From the NCBI GenBank assembly GCA_003219225.1, contig QHPZ01000097.1:4631-23736 (forward strand): DNA of 19,106 nt, written 5' to 3'. Below, in pieces: positions 1-8,878 of the stretch (positions within the stretch are counted from its first letter, which is position 1; the number at the start of each line of letters is the position of its first letter). Origin of the DNA: Verrucomicrobiota bacterium (GTDB taxonomy: Bacteria > Verrucomicrobiota > Verrucomicrobiia > Chthoniobacterales > UBA10450). The position numbers and the translations under genes were made by a program. Below the pieces are notes generated by a model that was not told the DNA's origin, did no database searches, and saw nothing but the letters and a program-made list of their open reading frames with translations.

Positions 1-110
1 AAAAAGAAGAAGGCCGGGCGCGAGTTGCGAAAAACAGATTCTCCAATCTTCATGAATGGCGACATTCTCCATGACCTCTTCACGGTCTTTCATAAAGTAG
101 ACGCCGCCAA

Positions 111-983
111 ATGCCGACTTTGTCTAACCCGGGAAAAGTGGTTACCGCGCTTTTCTTCTCGATCGCCGCGGCCTTCGGAGCGGAGGAAGTTGCATTACGT
201 TCCCTGGTCGAGACGGAAAAGAATTTTGCCGCGACTTCAGTGGAACGCGGCATCCGCGAATCGTTCCTGCAGTTTTTTGCCGACGACTCGATTATCTTCG
301 CGCCCGAGCCGAAGAACGGGAAAAGATTCTACACTGATTACCAGGACAAAGGTCGCAAGCTAAGTTGGCGGCCAATCTTCGCCACGATCGCCCGCTCGGG
401 CGAGCTCGGTGTCACCACCGGGCCATGGGAACTGGCCAAATCCAAAGCCGAGCCCGCGCCGATTGCATTTGGAGATTTTCTCTCGATCTGGAGGAAGCAG
501 TCGGATGGGTCGTGAAAAGTGATTGTCGATGTAGGCGTCGATCATGAGCGGCCCGGAGATTTGCCCGCGGAAACGAAACTTCAGCCGCCAGCTGAACTGC
601 CGGCCAATGTTGATTTCGATCTTGCCCGTGCCGCGCTTGAAAAGGCGGAGAAGATATTAGCGGAGGCGGTAAAGGAAGGCGCAGGCAAAGGAATTTTGAC
701 AGCAGCGAGCGACGACATTCGGGTGTTGCGCCAGAATTCCTTCCCTGCCGTCGGCCGCGACGCGGCCAGCGCCATGCTCAGTTCGGACAATGGAAAGATG
801 ACGCGCGAAAATTCCGGGGGCGGAGTGAGCGTGGCCTGCGACCTCGTTTATCGTTATGGCTCCTACTCGGCCGAGCGCGGGAACGCGACCGAGCGCGGTT
901 ATTATTTAACGATTTGGAGAATGGAAAACGGCGACTGGAAAATCATTGTCGATCTGCAAAAAAAAGCAGCCGATCATCAATAA
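111..983 (+). pseudogene. Secreted two-repeat DUF4440/SnoaL-like protein, interrupted by in-frame TGA
   Basis: The ATG at 111 opens a reading frame with a signal-peptide-like N-terminus (hydrophobic VVTALFFSIAAAFG, then AEE). The frame stops at a TGA at 513-515 but continues open in the same frame to TAA at 981-983, giving about 290 codons. The protein is an internal duplication of an NTF2-like unit: repeat 1 ends FLSIWRKQSDGS-stop-KVIVDVG and repeat 2 ends YLTIWRMENGDWKIIVDLQ. Aligning the two puts the TGA exactly at the Trp of repeat 2, so TGG to TGA is the likely change. DUF4440 proteins are small alpha-beta barrels, usually of unknown or catalytic-scaffold function; no specific role can be given. 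The 3' end overlaps the convergent methyltransferase gene by 7 bases. It could be a true pseudogene, a sequencing error or, less likely, a readthrough gene. Confidence 0.7.
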
Positions 984-1735
984 AGCTTTTTCCGAATGTC
1001 CCAGCGGCCGGGACTCAGCTTCGGCGCAGCCGCCGCCCAGGCGATATCGCTGACACATAAATTGTACGGCAAACGCCAACGTGGATGGCGGTGCGCTGTC
1101 CCGCGCAGCGGCAAGTACTCGATTTTTTCAAAATAAAACCTGAGTAACTGGTCCAGTTCCTTGAACGAAAAATGGTGGACATGCAGTTGTTCGCCGGAGA
1201 GTCGTTTCCCCCGCATGACTTTCCACCGGCGATGCAGGTGATAATCGAGCGGGACCGACCCGACGAACACACTCTGCGGCTGGTTCTTCAGAATCCGATG
1301 GACTTCACGCACGGTCAGCGCGGGATACGGCAGATGCTCCAAAACTTCGGTCATCATGATCGCGTCGAAACTTTCGTCGCGAAAATCAATCGCGAAGGTG
1401 AAATCCATTTCCGCGCAGGCGATCCGTTCGCGTGCCACTTCCACCGCCGCCGGATCGATGTCCACCCCGATCCAGCGAATGACTCCGACCATCTCCGTCA
1501 ACACTCCGCCACGGCAGCCGACGTCCAAGCCAAGATGCGTATGATTCTGGCCGTTCAGTTCGAGCCAGCGCCGATAGAACGCGCTTTTGATCTCTTCGTG
1601 CTGGGTCCCGATCGTCGCGTAGTAGGCGGGGTTTTGCCGCGCGTTGCCCCAGTCTTGGTACAGCTCCTGGACCAAGCGACGTCCCCGATTCGGCTCGTTC
1701 AGCAAAAGCTCCTCCGGAAATTTCTTCTCGCTCAT
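977..1735 (-). CDS. Class I SAM-dependent methyltransferase
   Basis: This 252-residue protein has the UbiG-like Rossmann methyltransferase signature: motif I LGLDVGCRGG (about residues 68-77), the acidic end of strand 2 in GVDIDP (D92), and a post-II segment FDAIMMTEVLEHLPYP followed by EVHRILK. It should transfer a methyl group from S-adenosylmethionine; the substrate is not visible. The ATG at 1735 is chosen because it overlaps the stop of the upstream GH26-like gene as ATGA, which implies translational coupling. The frame is open further upstream, but that part is the shadow of the GH26-like gene. As third gene of the exopolysaccharide cluster it may methylate a sugar or a lipid-linked intermediate (inference). 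The C-terminal half has a His-rich stretch (HVHHF, HRHPRWR) common in methyltransferases near glycan genes. Confidence 0.82.
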   Translation of the reverse strand: MSEKKFPEELLLNEPNRGRRLVQELYQDWGNARQNPAYYATIGTQHEEIKSAFYRRWLELNGQNHTHLGLDVGCRGGVLTEMVGVIRWIGVDIDPAAVEVARERIACAEMDFTFAIDFRDESFDAIMMTEVLEHLPYPALTVREVHRILKNQPQSVFVGSVPLDYHLHRRWKVMRGKRLSGEQLHVHHFSFKELDQLLRFYFEKIEYLPLRGTAHRHPRWRLPYNLCVSDIAWAAAAPKLSPGRWDIRKKLY

Positions 1736-2840
1736 TTGGTCGGCGGCTGGGCAGTCGGCAACGCGCGCAAAATCAAATTGCCGAGCCAGGCCGGATTGGC
1801 CAAGCCGTCGCGGTAGGCTTGCAGCGATTCGACGGAGGAATTGACCCGCAGATTGCTGTAGGATTGATCGACATTTTGCCAACGTTCGTGCCAGTAAACG
1901 GCGCCCTTGATACGTGGGTAGCGGGTGCGAAACAAATCGAGCGCTTGTTTGATCCAGTGCGGCTTGCGCAAGCCAGGCTGGTCGTCCGGAAAGGGAAACT
2001 CGCCGGTGGCCCACTCGGCGATCATGATCGGTTTGTGCGGATCGAGTCCGCACAACTCCTGATACGGCCAATCGAGCAGCGACGGAATATCGGGGTTCGG
2101 TTCCTCTTTGAATTGCTGGCCGTAAACACTCAGGCCCAGCCAATCAACGTATTCGGAACCGGGATAATAGAGTAGTTGTTGACGTGAAACATCCATTGAA
2201 TGTTCGTCGCGCCGCGCGCGCGCACTCGATCGACAACGTAGCGATAAGCTTTGCGGAAATTTTCGGGGCCCTGCCAATTATCGGCGTCGTCGTCCCACTG
2301 TTCGCCGCCGTAGTAAGTGCCCGACCACGGGAACCAGTCACCGTTCATCTCAACGCCAAAGGCCACAATCATTGGATGACCGAAGGCGCGCGCCGCGTCC
2401 GCCCATTTGTCGATGTAAGCGTCCCATTTCCCCTGCAGGATTTCTAACAGACTGAACCGGTCCGGCCCGCGATTTTGCGTATACGGCTTGTCCCACGGCG
2501 ACCAGAAGACGAGCGGCAATGAGCCATGTCGCCAGACAACGTTCAGGTTTGCCGTCGGAAAATTCTGTTCGCCCCAGTAACTCGATGAAGCGATGATGGC
2601 CTGATGTTTGCCAACTAATTGCTCGAATTCCTCGATGATTTCGAGCGTGACATCATCTTCCTCGTCCCCGAAATCCATAAATGCGCCTGTGTAAGCGCCG
2701 TGCTCTGGAACGACGACTTCGACGGGCGCGTCAGGATCGACAGCATGTTGCGACGATGCGCTTTTATGGCATCCGACCAGCGACAAGATCGACAGCGTGG
2801 CAAAGCAAACGCCGAACGCCCAACGTCGAACGGTCAACAT
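1732..2840 (-). pseudogene. GH26-like glycoside hydrolase lipoprotein, frameshifted by internal deletion
   Basis: The N-terminal part (ATG at 2840) has a lipoprotein signal with lipobox LVGC (Cys24). It continues through a GH26-type barrel to the acid/base motif FGVEMNGDWFPW (E164) and IQWMFHVNNYS, then runs into a stop at 2130. The remainder, YPGSEYVDWLGLSVYG and the likely nucleophile motif PIMIAEWATGE, lies in another frame ending at 1732. The switch is near 2165-2175. GH26 relatives usually carry roughly ten residues (with a Pro and a Trp-Asn) between the two blocks, so a short out-of-frame deletion is likelier than a single lost base. The family includes beta-mannanases and related endo-glycanases. 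Here it would trim a polysaccharide outside the inner membrane, much as glycanases accompany other synthase operons. It starts 9 bases after the synthase gene; its first 11 codons fall inside a heptamer repeat tract. Confidence 0.75.
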
Positions 2841-2842
2841 CG
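2808..2842 (+). repeat. Heptamer repeat tract (5 units) over the GH26-like gene start
   Basis: Five consecutive period-7 units are read on the plus strand: AACGCCG, AACGCCC, AACGTCG, AACGGTC, AACATCG, followed by AAT. On the minus strand the tract supplies the start codon and first 11 codons (MLTVRRWAFGV) of the lipoprotein signal of the GH26-like gene. Confidence 0.6.
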
Positions 2843-2849
2843 AATCAGA

Positions 2850-5800
2850 TCACGCTTGCACCGGGACGCTGGCGGTGCGCTCGAGTTTGCCCCAGCTCAC
2901 CCACACGCCTTTGAGCGCGCGGAAGATCGCTTTCCAAATGCAATAGCTGAGCATCGGCCGGTAAATGAGGCGCATCGGCAGGATCCGCCAGGCGGCTCGG
3001 ATCGGTTCACGCTCGAGAATGCAGGCAAGCGTCGCGAGGATCACGTCCATGCCCAGAAACGTGATCACAAACGGCATGACTGCGCCCCAGGCGCCGAACG
3101 GCAGCGAAGCGAGCAAGAACAAATCAACCATCGGCGTGACGGCGACGAGCATGATCTGGAAAAACCAAATGCTCGGCAGACTAAACCAGCCGAGCGCGCG
3201 ATAGTTCCAGTTGAAAAGCATGTCGCGATGTTTCCACAAACATTGCAGTGTGCCGTAGGCCCAGCGGAAACGTTGCCGCGCGAGTGTGCGCACGCTCTCC
3301 GGCGCTTCGGTCCAGCCGAGCGCTTTTGGTACATAAACGATGCGCCGCCGATTTTTGTGCAGCGACAAAGTTAAGTCGGTGTCTTCGGCCAATGTCTGCA
3401 CGCTCAGTCCGCCTGCCTGCTCGATCGCGTCTTTGCGAATCGCACTGATCGCACCCGGCACAACGGTGATGCAGTTCCAGCGGTTGTAAGCGCGCCGGTC
3501 GAGGTTGAAACCGCAGGTGTACTCGAGCGCCTGACAACGCGCGATAAAGGTGCGCAGATTACCCACCTTGGCATGACCCGATACCGCATCGACCCGTTCG
3601 TCTGCGAACGGCGCCAGCAGGAGCGGAAGCGTGTCGCGCTGAAAATGCGTATCGGCATCGACGAAGACGATGATGTCATGCGTCACGGCGGCGAGCGCCC
3701 GTTGCAGCGCGCGCGCTTTTCCGCGGTTCTCCTGTTCGAAAACGCGCACGCGCGGATCGCGTCGCGCCACGCGTTCGATTTCCCTCGCCGTGTCGTCGCG
3801 CGAGCCATCGTTCACTACGACTAGTTCAATTTCGCCTTTGTAATCCGTTTCCAGGATCGTGCGCAAAGTTTCAGCGATCACTTCGACCTCGTTGTAGGCC
3901 GCGACCACCACGCTGATTGCTTCGGCGAACTCTTCTCGCCGGCCGGAGCGAAAGCGGTAAGCAAGCCAGACGACAATCAGAGTGCGAATCACCACGAGTG
4001 CCGTCGCCACAATCATGAATGCCCAGAGAAATTCCTGGATCGTGTGATAGAGCCGAAACCCCGTGCTGCTGACAAGCCAGTTGAGGGACTGGCCGCGCTG
4101 GCGCAGTGGCGGCATGACCGCGTCGCGCGCAGTTCCCAACAACGTACTCAGCGGCACAACCGTATCGCCGCGCGTGTGCAGCCAATTCAAAATCCGTGGC
4201 AACGCTTCAACGGTTTGCGAGCGGTCGCCCCCCGCGTCGTGCAACAGGATAATGCTGCCATCGCGTCGCTGTTGCTTCACGCGCTGGACGATGATGTCGG
4301 CACCGGGCCTGGCCCAGTCCTGCGGATCGATGTTCTCCAGCACCACGAGATAATTGAGCTCCTGCGCGATTCGCAGCGGCGTCAGCTCGGCCAGTTGCGA
4401 CGGGCTCGTGTCGGCGGCATAGGGCGGCCGAAACAATGTCGTCGCGCGGCCGGTGATTGATTCAAGCAAAAGCTGCGTCGCGTTTAGCTCGAGGCGGACG
4501 TGTTCGGGCCAGCAAAGCGCCAGGTTCGGATGATAGTAAGTGTGGTTGCCGATTTCGTGGCCTTCGTTCACGATCCGGCGCACCAATCCGGGGTAACGTT
4601 CCGCGTTCGCGCCGGTCAGAAAAAACGCCGCGGGCGCCTTCGCCGCTTTGAGAATGTCGAGGATCTTCGGGGTCCAGCGCCGATCTGGTCCGTCATCGAA
4701 CGTGATCGCGACCTGATGTTCGCCGCCGGCGCCCTGATGATAAAGCGTTGGAAATTCAGGAAAGCTCACGTATCGCGCAGTGAGATAACCTTCGGCGTCC
4801 ACCGCCAGATTGCGCCGGCCATCGGAGCGGCTTTCGTCCACGGTCACGATCTCGCCGTCTCCGACGTCGGTGATGGTGTCGGTTCCTTTCAAGACCTCAA
4901 GCAACTCGCGCGTCTGATTCTCGATCTTGAAATCGCGCGAGATGTTGAGCGCGTCCCAGAGCGCCGGATCTTCGGTGCCCAGCCGGTAAAGGGCAAATCC
5001 GCCAGCTTTTTGCGCGCGCACTTCACGCAATTCGTTCAGGAACGTCGCGACATCGAGAAACCAGACCGCGTGCTCCTTGTCCGCGTCTTCGAAGTAGAAA
5101 TACGGACTGTAGTCGGGTGCTTTAACTTCGGCTGCTTCGACGCCGGCGTTTTTGGCGCGGCTCATCGCTTCGGGAAAACTGATCAGCTCGGCCTTTTTTG
5201 CGCCGATCGTCCAATCATATCCGTAACTGCCGAGGGCGATGATCCATTGGTGAGTATCGCTGCCGTCCAGTAGAACATGCAGCCAACCTTCAAACCAGGA
5301 GCGGGAGCCAAGGGGACCGGGCGGATCGACATCGGAGGTCTCGTCAAAGAGAAACGCCACGAAACGATCGACATTGTCGGAAAGCTCATCGAAATCGATG
5401 TAGTCCAACTCCTGCCCCGGCTGCACCGACAACCACAGTTCGCGATCGTCGTAATGCAACGCATCGGCGAATTTGTCGATGAACGCAGTGATCTCTTTCT
5501 TGTAAGCGGGATCGATTTGTTCCCAGTCGATCACGACTCCCCGCGCGCCGGCCTCGCGCAGAACTGTCAGCACCCGCTGAATGAAGCGTTGTTGTCGATC
5601 TTGCGCACCGTGCGCCAGGTTCTCGATCGCTTCCGGCTGCCAGGTGTCTCCGGCCAGGTTGGTTAGCAGCGGCATGAGCGCGATACCGTGAGTGGCCGCG
5701 AATTTCGGCAGGCGCGCATCGGCATCGATTTGCAAATCGCCGAGGCCGTTCACCACCGCCATCCATTCCGGGCAGAGATGCGTAATTTGCGCCGCGTGTC

Positions 5801-6227
5801 GCTCGAGTGATGCATAGCTGTAAGGATCGCCATTCGTATAAAACGCCAGCCGCACCTCGTTTGGCGGCGATTTCCGTCGTGGCCGTGCCGCGGGAGCTGG
5901 TGTGGCCGCGGCCGGTTTCTTCGCCGCTTGCCGCGCCGCGCCGAATTTCTGCCACAGCAACGAGCTGGCCGGGACCTGACCGGCTGGATTTTCTTTCTGC
6001 AACGATTTGAGTTGGCCTTTCAATTGCCGCAACGAAAACGGCACGCGCAGTTGCGGGGCGACAAAGAGCGTTTGCACGAACAGGATCGTGCCGATGAAAA
6101 AGAGCAAAGCGCTCAGCACCAGCACGAGCCGGAGCCGCGGCCAGCGTTTGCCTGCCGGATCAAGGAACACAAACGGCGTCAGTCCCGGTGAAGGCGGCTC
6201 TTGCATGAGCCGCTTATTTTCGTTCAC
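2850..6227 (-). CDS. Trifunctional GH18-like / NodB deacetylase / GT2 polysaccharide synthase
   Basis: This is an 1125-residue fusion. Residues 31-57 form a membrane anchor, followed by a Pro/Ala-rich linker. Residues about 124-425 are GH18-like, with VVIDWEQ (D234, E236) at the catalytic strand. Residues about 503-700 are a CE4/NodB deacetylase: TFDDGPD (D511, D512), GHEIGNHTYYHP (H562, H566), FRPPY (600-603) and LLHDAGG (H663, D664). After a membrane segment (about 728-756) comes a family 2 glycosyltransferase with AYNE, VVNDGS (D807), DAD (857-859), EDTD (948-951) and QRFRW (985-989), then C-terminal membrane helices (about 1010-1072). This matches a PgaC-like processive synthase joined to PgaB-like processing domains. 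The likely product is a partly deacetylated beta-linked amino-sugar polymer (inference). The start is GTG at 6227; ATG at 6206 is an alternative and loses nothing important. All catalytic motifs look intact. Confidence 0.9.
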   Translation of the reverse strand: MNENKRLMQEPPSPGLTPFVFLDPAGKRWPRLRLVLVLSALLFFIGTILFVQTLFVAPQLRVPFSLRQLKGQLKSLQKENPAGQVPASSLLWQKFGAARQAAKKPAAATPAPAARPRRKSPPNEVRLAFYTNGDPYSYASLERHAAQITHLCPEWMAVVNGLGDLQIDADARLPKFAATHGIALMPLLTNLAGDTWQPEAIENLAHGAQDRQQRFIQRVLTVLREAGARGVVIDWEQIDPAYKKEITAFIDKFADALHYDDRELWLSVQPGQELDYIDFDELSDNVDRFVAFLFDETSDVDPPGPLGSRSWFEGWLHVLLDGSDTHQWIIALGSYGYDWTIGAKKAELISFPEAMSRAKNAGVEAAEVKAPDYSPYFYFEDADKEHAVWFLDVATFLNELREVRAQKAGGFALYRLGTEDPALWDALNISRDFKIENQTRELLEVLKGTDTITDVGDGEIVTVDESRSDGRRNLAVDAEGYLTARYVSFPEFPTLYHQGAGGEHQVAITFDDGPDRRWTPKILDILKAAKAPAAFFLTGANAERYPGLVRRIVNEGHEIGNHTYYHPNLALCWPEHVRLELNATQLLLESITGRATTLFRPPYAADTSPSQLAELTPLRIAQELNYLVVLENIDPQDWARPGADIIVQRVKQQRRDGSIILLHDAGGDRSQTVEALPRILNWLHTRGDTVVPLSTLLGTARDAVMPPLRQRGQSLNWLVSSTGFRLYHTIQEFLWAFMIVATALVVIRTLIVVWLAYRFRSGRREEFAEAISVVVAAYNEVEVIAETLRTILETDYKGEIELVVVNDGSRDDTAREIERVARRDPRVRVFEQENRGKARALQRALAAVTHDIIVFVDADTHFQRDTLPLLLAPFADERVDAVSGHAKVGNLRTFIARCQALEYTCGFNLDRRAYNRWNCITVVPGAISAIRKDAIEQAGGLSVQTLAEDTDLTLSLHKNRRRIVYVPKALGWTEAPESVRTLARQRFRWAYGTLQCLWKHRDMLFNWNYRALGWFSLPSIWFFQIMLVAVTPMVDLFLLASLPFGAWGAVMPFVITFLGMDVILATLACILEREPIRAAWRILPMRLIYRPMLSYCIWKAIFRALKGVWVSWGKLERTASVPVQA

Positions 6228-6309
6228 CTCGCGGCAGAAGAAAATCTGATTCTGTCGCGTTCATTTTGCTCCCGCGCCTGCTCATAGCGCTATCGCGAAT
6301 TTTACCAAA

Positions 6310-6335
6310 GGTAGGGCGCGACCGCCGGGCGCGCC
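6310..6335. repeat. GC-rich intergenic hairpin
   Basis: Perfect 6-base arms (GGCGCG at 6315-6320, CGCGCC at 6330-6335) enclose a 9-base loop. The element begins GGTAGGG, resembling one end of the 7428-7479 element read on the other strand. It lies in the 114-base gap between the glycerate kinase remnant and the polysaccharide synthase gene. It has no T tract, so it looks like a repeat or RNA hairpin and not a standard terminator. Nothing else recognisable is in the gap. Confidence 0.5.
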
Positions 6336-6341
6336 GCTTCA

Positions 6342-7426
6342 TCATTCGGCGTTTGGCGTTTCTGTTAAGCTGATCGCCAGTTCCCGCGCATTTTCCCGCA
6401 ACAATTCCCCTGCCCGCGCCATGTTTTCCTTCTCGCTCATGCCCGGCCGCGCGTTCTCGTAAACGGCATCAAAAAGCTCGCGCACTTGTCGATCTTCCGT
6501 CGCGCGACCAACAATCGCGAAAACTCGCTTCCCGAGCCTTCGCGCGAGCCGCGCCACACCGGCCGGCGTTTTTCCTTCGAGCGTTTGCCGGTCCAGACTC
6601 CCCTCGCCCGTGATGACAAGATCGGCATTCTTCAATTTCGTTGCGAAACCGATTGACTCAGCAACGACATCAAAGCCGGGCCGGATTTTCGCGCCGCAGA
6701 AACTCATCAACCCAAACCCGAGTCCGCCGGCCGCGCCCGCACCGGGTTCGTTGCGATAATCAAACCGGAATTCCTTCGTGACAACGTCGGCCAGCGTGGT
6801 GAGCGAGCGCTCCAACTTGTCGATCTTATCTTCGCTTGCGCCTTTCTGCGGACCAAACACTCGCGTCGCGCCATTTTCACCCAGTAACGGATTCCGTACA
6901 TCAACCGCTGCGACAATTTTCGGCAACTTCAAATCTCGCGGTTTTCTTATGCCGCTGAGTCCGATCAAATCGGTCACGCGTATTTTGTCCTGCTCGTGCT
7001 CATGATCGAATCGAAACCCTAGCGCGCGAGACCAACGATAATCTCGCGCGCGCCGCGCTTTGCCGCGCCCAGAATCATCTCCCCGACCCCGACGGTGCTT
7101 GCTCGAAGCGGATCGAATTCGCCTGGCAAAAGCCGGCGCATTCCGGCGGCTTCGCTCATTTCCATGACGGCGAGCTTTTCACCGTCGACCCACGCGTAGC
7201 GCGCTTTGATTTCGCGACCGAGCGGATCGTGCGCTTTGCAGGTGAGCCAAGAGCCGCCTAGCGCCTGCGAGATAACTTCGGCCGTGCCCTCTCCTCCGTC
7301 CGCCATCGGCACGATGTCGATCTTCGCGTCGGGGAAAACTTCGCGGAGACCGGCGGCGATGTTCTCCGCGACTTCGCGCGCGCTCAGCGTTCCTTTGAAT
7401 TTATCCGGCGCGATTAAGACTTTCAT
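6342..7426 (-). pseudogene. Glycerate kinase, missing its GGSATNDGG loop and frameshifted
   Basis: The N-terminal piece (ATG at 7426) is a textbook GarK/GlxK-type glycerate kinase: MKVLIAPDKFKGTLSA, the MADGGEGT motif, then REIIVGL, followed by a stop at 7019. The rest resumes in another frame as LGFRFDHEHEQDKIRVTDLIG, continues with AAVDVRNPLLGENGATRVFGPQKGA and GEGSLDRQTLEGKTPAGVA, and ends at 6342. Family members have a conserved GGSATNDGG-x-GMARA segment between these blocks. Only five bases (GCGCG) remain between the Leu codons, so about 40 bases appear lost, which also explains the frame change. The enzyme phosphorylates glycerate with ATP in glyoxylate/serine metabolism. Without this conserved glycine-rich loop neither fragment should work. 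The last residues and stop lie in a heptamer repeat tract. If the sequence is correct, the gene is dead. Confidence 0.85.
6347..6360 (-). repeat. Heptamer repeat tract (2 units) at glycerate kinase 3' end
   Basis: On the minus strand this reads AACGCCA-AACGCCG followed by AAT. It encodes the final residues of the glycerate kinase remnant, just before its TGA. It matches the unit of the longer tracts at 2808-2842 and 14562-14589. Confidence 0.5.
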
Positions 7427-7427
7427 T

Positions 7428-7479
7428 GGTCGGGACGCCGCGCTGCGGCATCCGGTCGGCGCAGCGCGCCGACGCTACC
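7428..7479. repeat. Double-hairpin intergenic element
   Basis: This lies between gatB and the glycerate kinase gene. It contains GCCGC-GCT-GCGGC and then an 8-base perfect stem, GTCGGCGC-AGC-GCGCCGAC (7455-7473), within weakly complementary outer ends. It shares the 11-mer GGTCGGGACGC with the 57-base palindrome at 11263-11319, which suggests a dispersed REP-like family. It lacks a T tract. Confidence 0.55.
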
Positions 7480-8861
7480 CTTTCAGCTTCTTCTCCAGGA
7501 TTTCCCCCGCGAGCTGCGGATTCGCCTTTCCCTTCGACAGCTTCATCACCTGTCCCTTCAAAAAATTGAGCGACGCTGCATTGCCCGTTTTGAAATCAGC
7601 GGCCGGTTTTGGATTCGCGGCGATCACTTCGTCGCAAAGTTTCTCAATCGCGGTCGTGTCGCTCAGCTGTTCGATCCCCTTTTCTTTTACGATCGCGGCG
7701 GCGCCTTTGCCGGTGGCAAACATCTCAGCGAAAACCTCCTTGCCCTGTTTGCCGCTGATCCGTCCGCCGTCGACCAGGTTTACCAGCGCGTCGAGCGCTT
7801 CGGGTGGAATCGGGCAATCGTTGATCGTTTTAGATCTCGAAATAGCGCGCCAGATCGAGGTCGCTCGCCAGAACGCCGGCGTCATACGCGCTCACCTGAT
7901 ATTGCTCGACAAACCGCGCCCGCTTCGCCTTCGGCAATTCCGGCACGCGCCCGCGGACATCGCCGAGCAGCACCTCGGTTTTCACCGGCACGAGATCGGG
8001 ATCGGGAAAATAACGGTAATCGTGCGCGAATTCCTTGGTCCGCATGAGGAACGTCTCGCCTGCGACCTCGTCCCAGCCGCGCGTTTCCTGTTGCAACTTT
8101 TCCCCGCGTTCCAGCGCATCGATCTGCCGTTGAATTTCAAACCCCAGGGCGCGACGCACGCCGCTGATCGAGTTCATGTTCTTAATCTCGATCTTCGCGC
8201 CGAGCTCGGTCTGGTTTTCCGGCCGCACCGAAACGTTGCAATCGCAGCGCAACTGGCCTTTCTCCATATCGGCATCGCTGACCCCGCCATAGATCAGGAT
8301 TTGTTTGAGCGAGGTGAGAAAGGCGAACGCTTCCTCGGGCGAATTGATCTCCGGCTGCGTCACGATCTCCATCAACGGCGTACCGGCGCGATTGAAATCG
8401 ATTCCGGTGGTAGTCTCGAAGTGGAAACTTTTCGCGACATCTTCCTCCAGGTGGATTCGCACGAGATGCACTTCCTTCTCCGGCGTGGCGATGTTTTTCT
8501 GCGCGTCCTTTGGATAAGCGAGATCGTGCAACGGCACGTTGCCGTTGGTGCACAGCGGCATGTCGTATTGCGAGATCTGATAATTCTTCGGCATGTCGGG
8601 ATAAAAATAATTTTTGCGGTCGAACTTGCCGATCGGCGCGATGTCGCAACCGAGCATCAAGCCGGTGAGCACCGTCATGCGCAGCGCCTCGTGGTTCATC
8701 ACCGGCAAGGCGCCCGGCAGTCCGAGGCAAACCGGGCAGGTGTGCGTATTCGGTTCCGCTCCAAATTCCACCGGACACGTGCAAAACATTTTCGAGCGCG
8801 TCTTGAGCTGGACGTGCACCTCCAGGCCGATGGTGGCGAGGTATGGAATTGCAGATTTCAA
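7475..8861 (-). pseudogene. gatB: Asp/Glu-tRNA(Asn/Gln) amidotransferase subunit B, internal deletion and frameshift
   Basis: GatB with GatA and GatC converts misacylated Asp-tRNA(Asn)/Glu-tRNA(Gln) to the correct aminoacyl-tRNA. The N-terminal 343 residues are clear: TIGLEVHVQL, CPVCLGLPGALPV, FDRKNYFYPDMPKNYQ, GQLRCDCNVSVRP and IKNMNS. They end in a stop at 7830, right after LASDLDLARYFEI. The tail domain follows in another frame (NDCPIPPEALDALVNLV, ISGKQGKEVFAEM, KGQVMKLSKGKANP) and ends at 7475. Homologues have about 25-30 residues, including the ANW-type helix, between ARYFE and the C-terminal block, so roughly 80 bases seem deleted with loss of frame. A TTG at 8861 is the modelled start; it sits inside an AT-rich repeat and overlaps the upstream stop, so the true start is uncertain. 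gatA and gatC are not in the window. Confidence 0.88.
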
Positions 8862-8878
8862 ATTGCAGATTTCAAATT
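8851..8878 (-). repeat. AT-rich heptamer tract (4 units) at the four-helix-bundle/gatB junction
   Basis: On the minus strand this reads AATTTGA, AATCTGC, AATTTGA, AATCTGC and then AATT, a period-7 (14-base doublet) tandem. It contains the stop codon of the four-helix-bundle gene and the TTG modelled as the gatB start. A related two-unit tract (AATTGCA, AATTGCT) lies at 9229-9242 on the other side of the same gene. Confidence 0.6.

Noticed and set aside
1..93. Possible edge gene on the minus strand (MKDREEVMENVAIHEDW...) or a plus-strand tail rich in Lys
   Set aside because: Both strands are open over this short edge and no known motif or ribosome binding site is seen; too little sequence to choose.
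513..515. Genetic code change or programmed recoding of TGA/TAG
   Set aside because: TGA ends the methyltransferase and synthase genes and TAG ends rpsA, so both are normal stops; no recoding structure was recognised.
4500..5273. Plus-strand open frame of 257 codons
   Set aside because: Antisense of the polysaccharide synthase gene, whose motifs are unambiguous.
7475..7885. Naturally split gatB with an independent C-terminal gene
   Set aside because: The first 20 or so residues from the ATG at 7885 are an out-of-frame reading of gatB itself, and family residues are missing between the parts.
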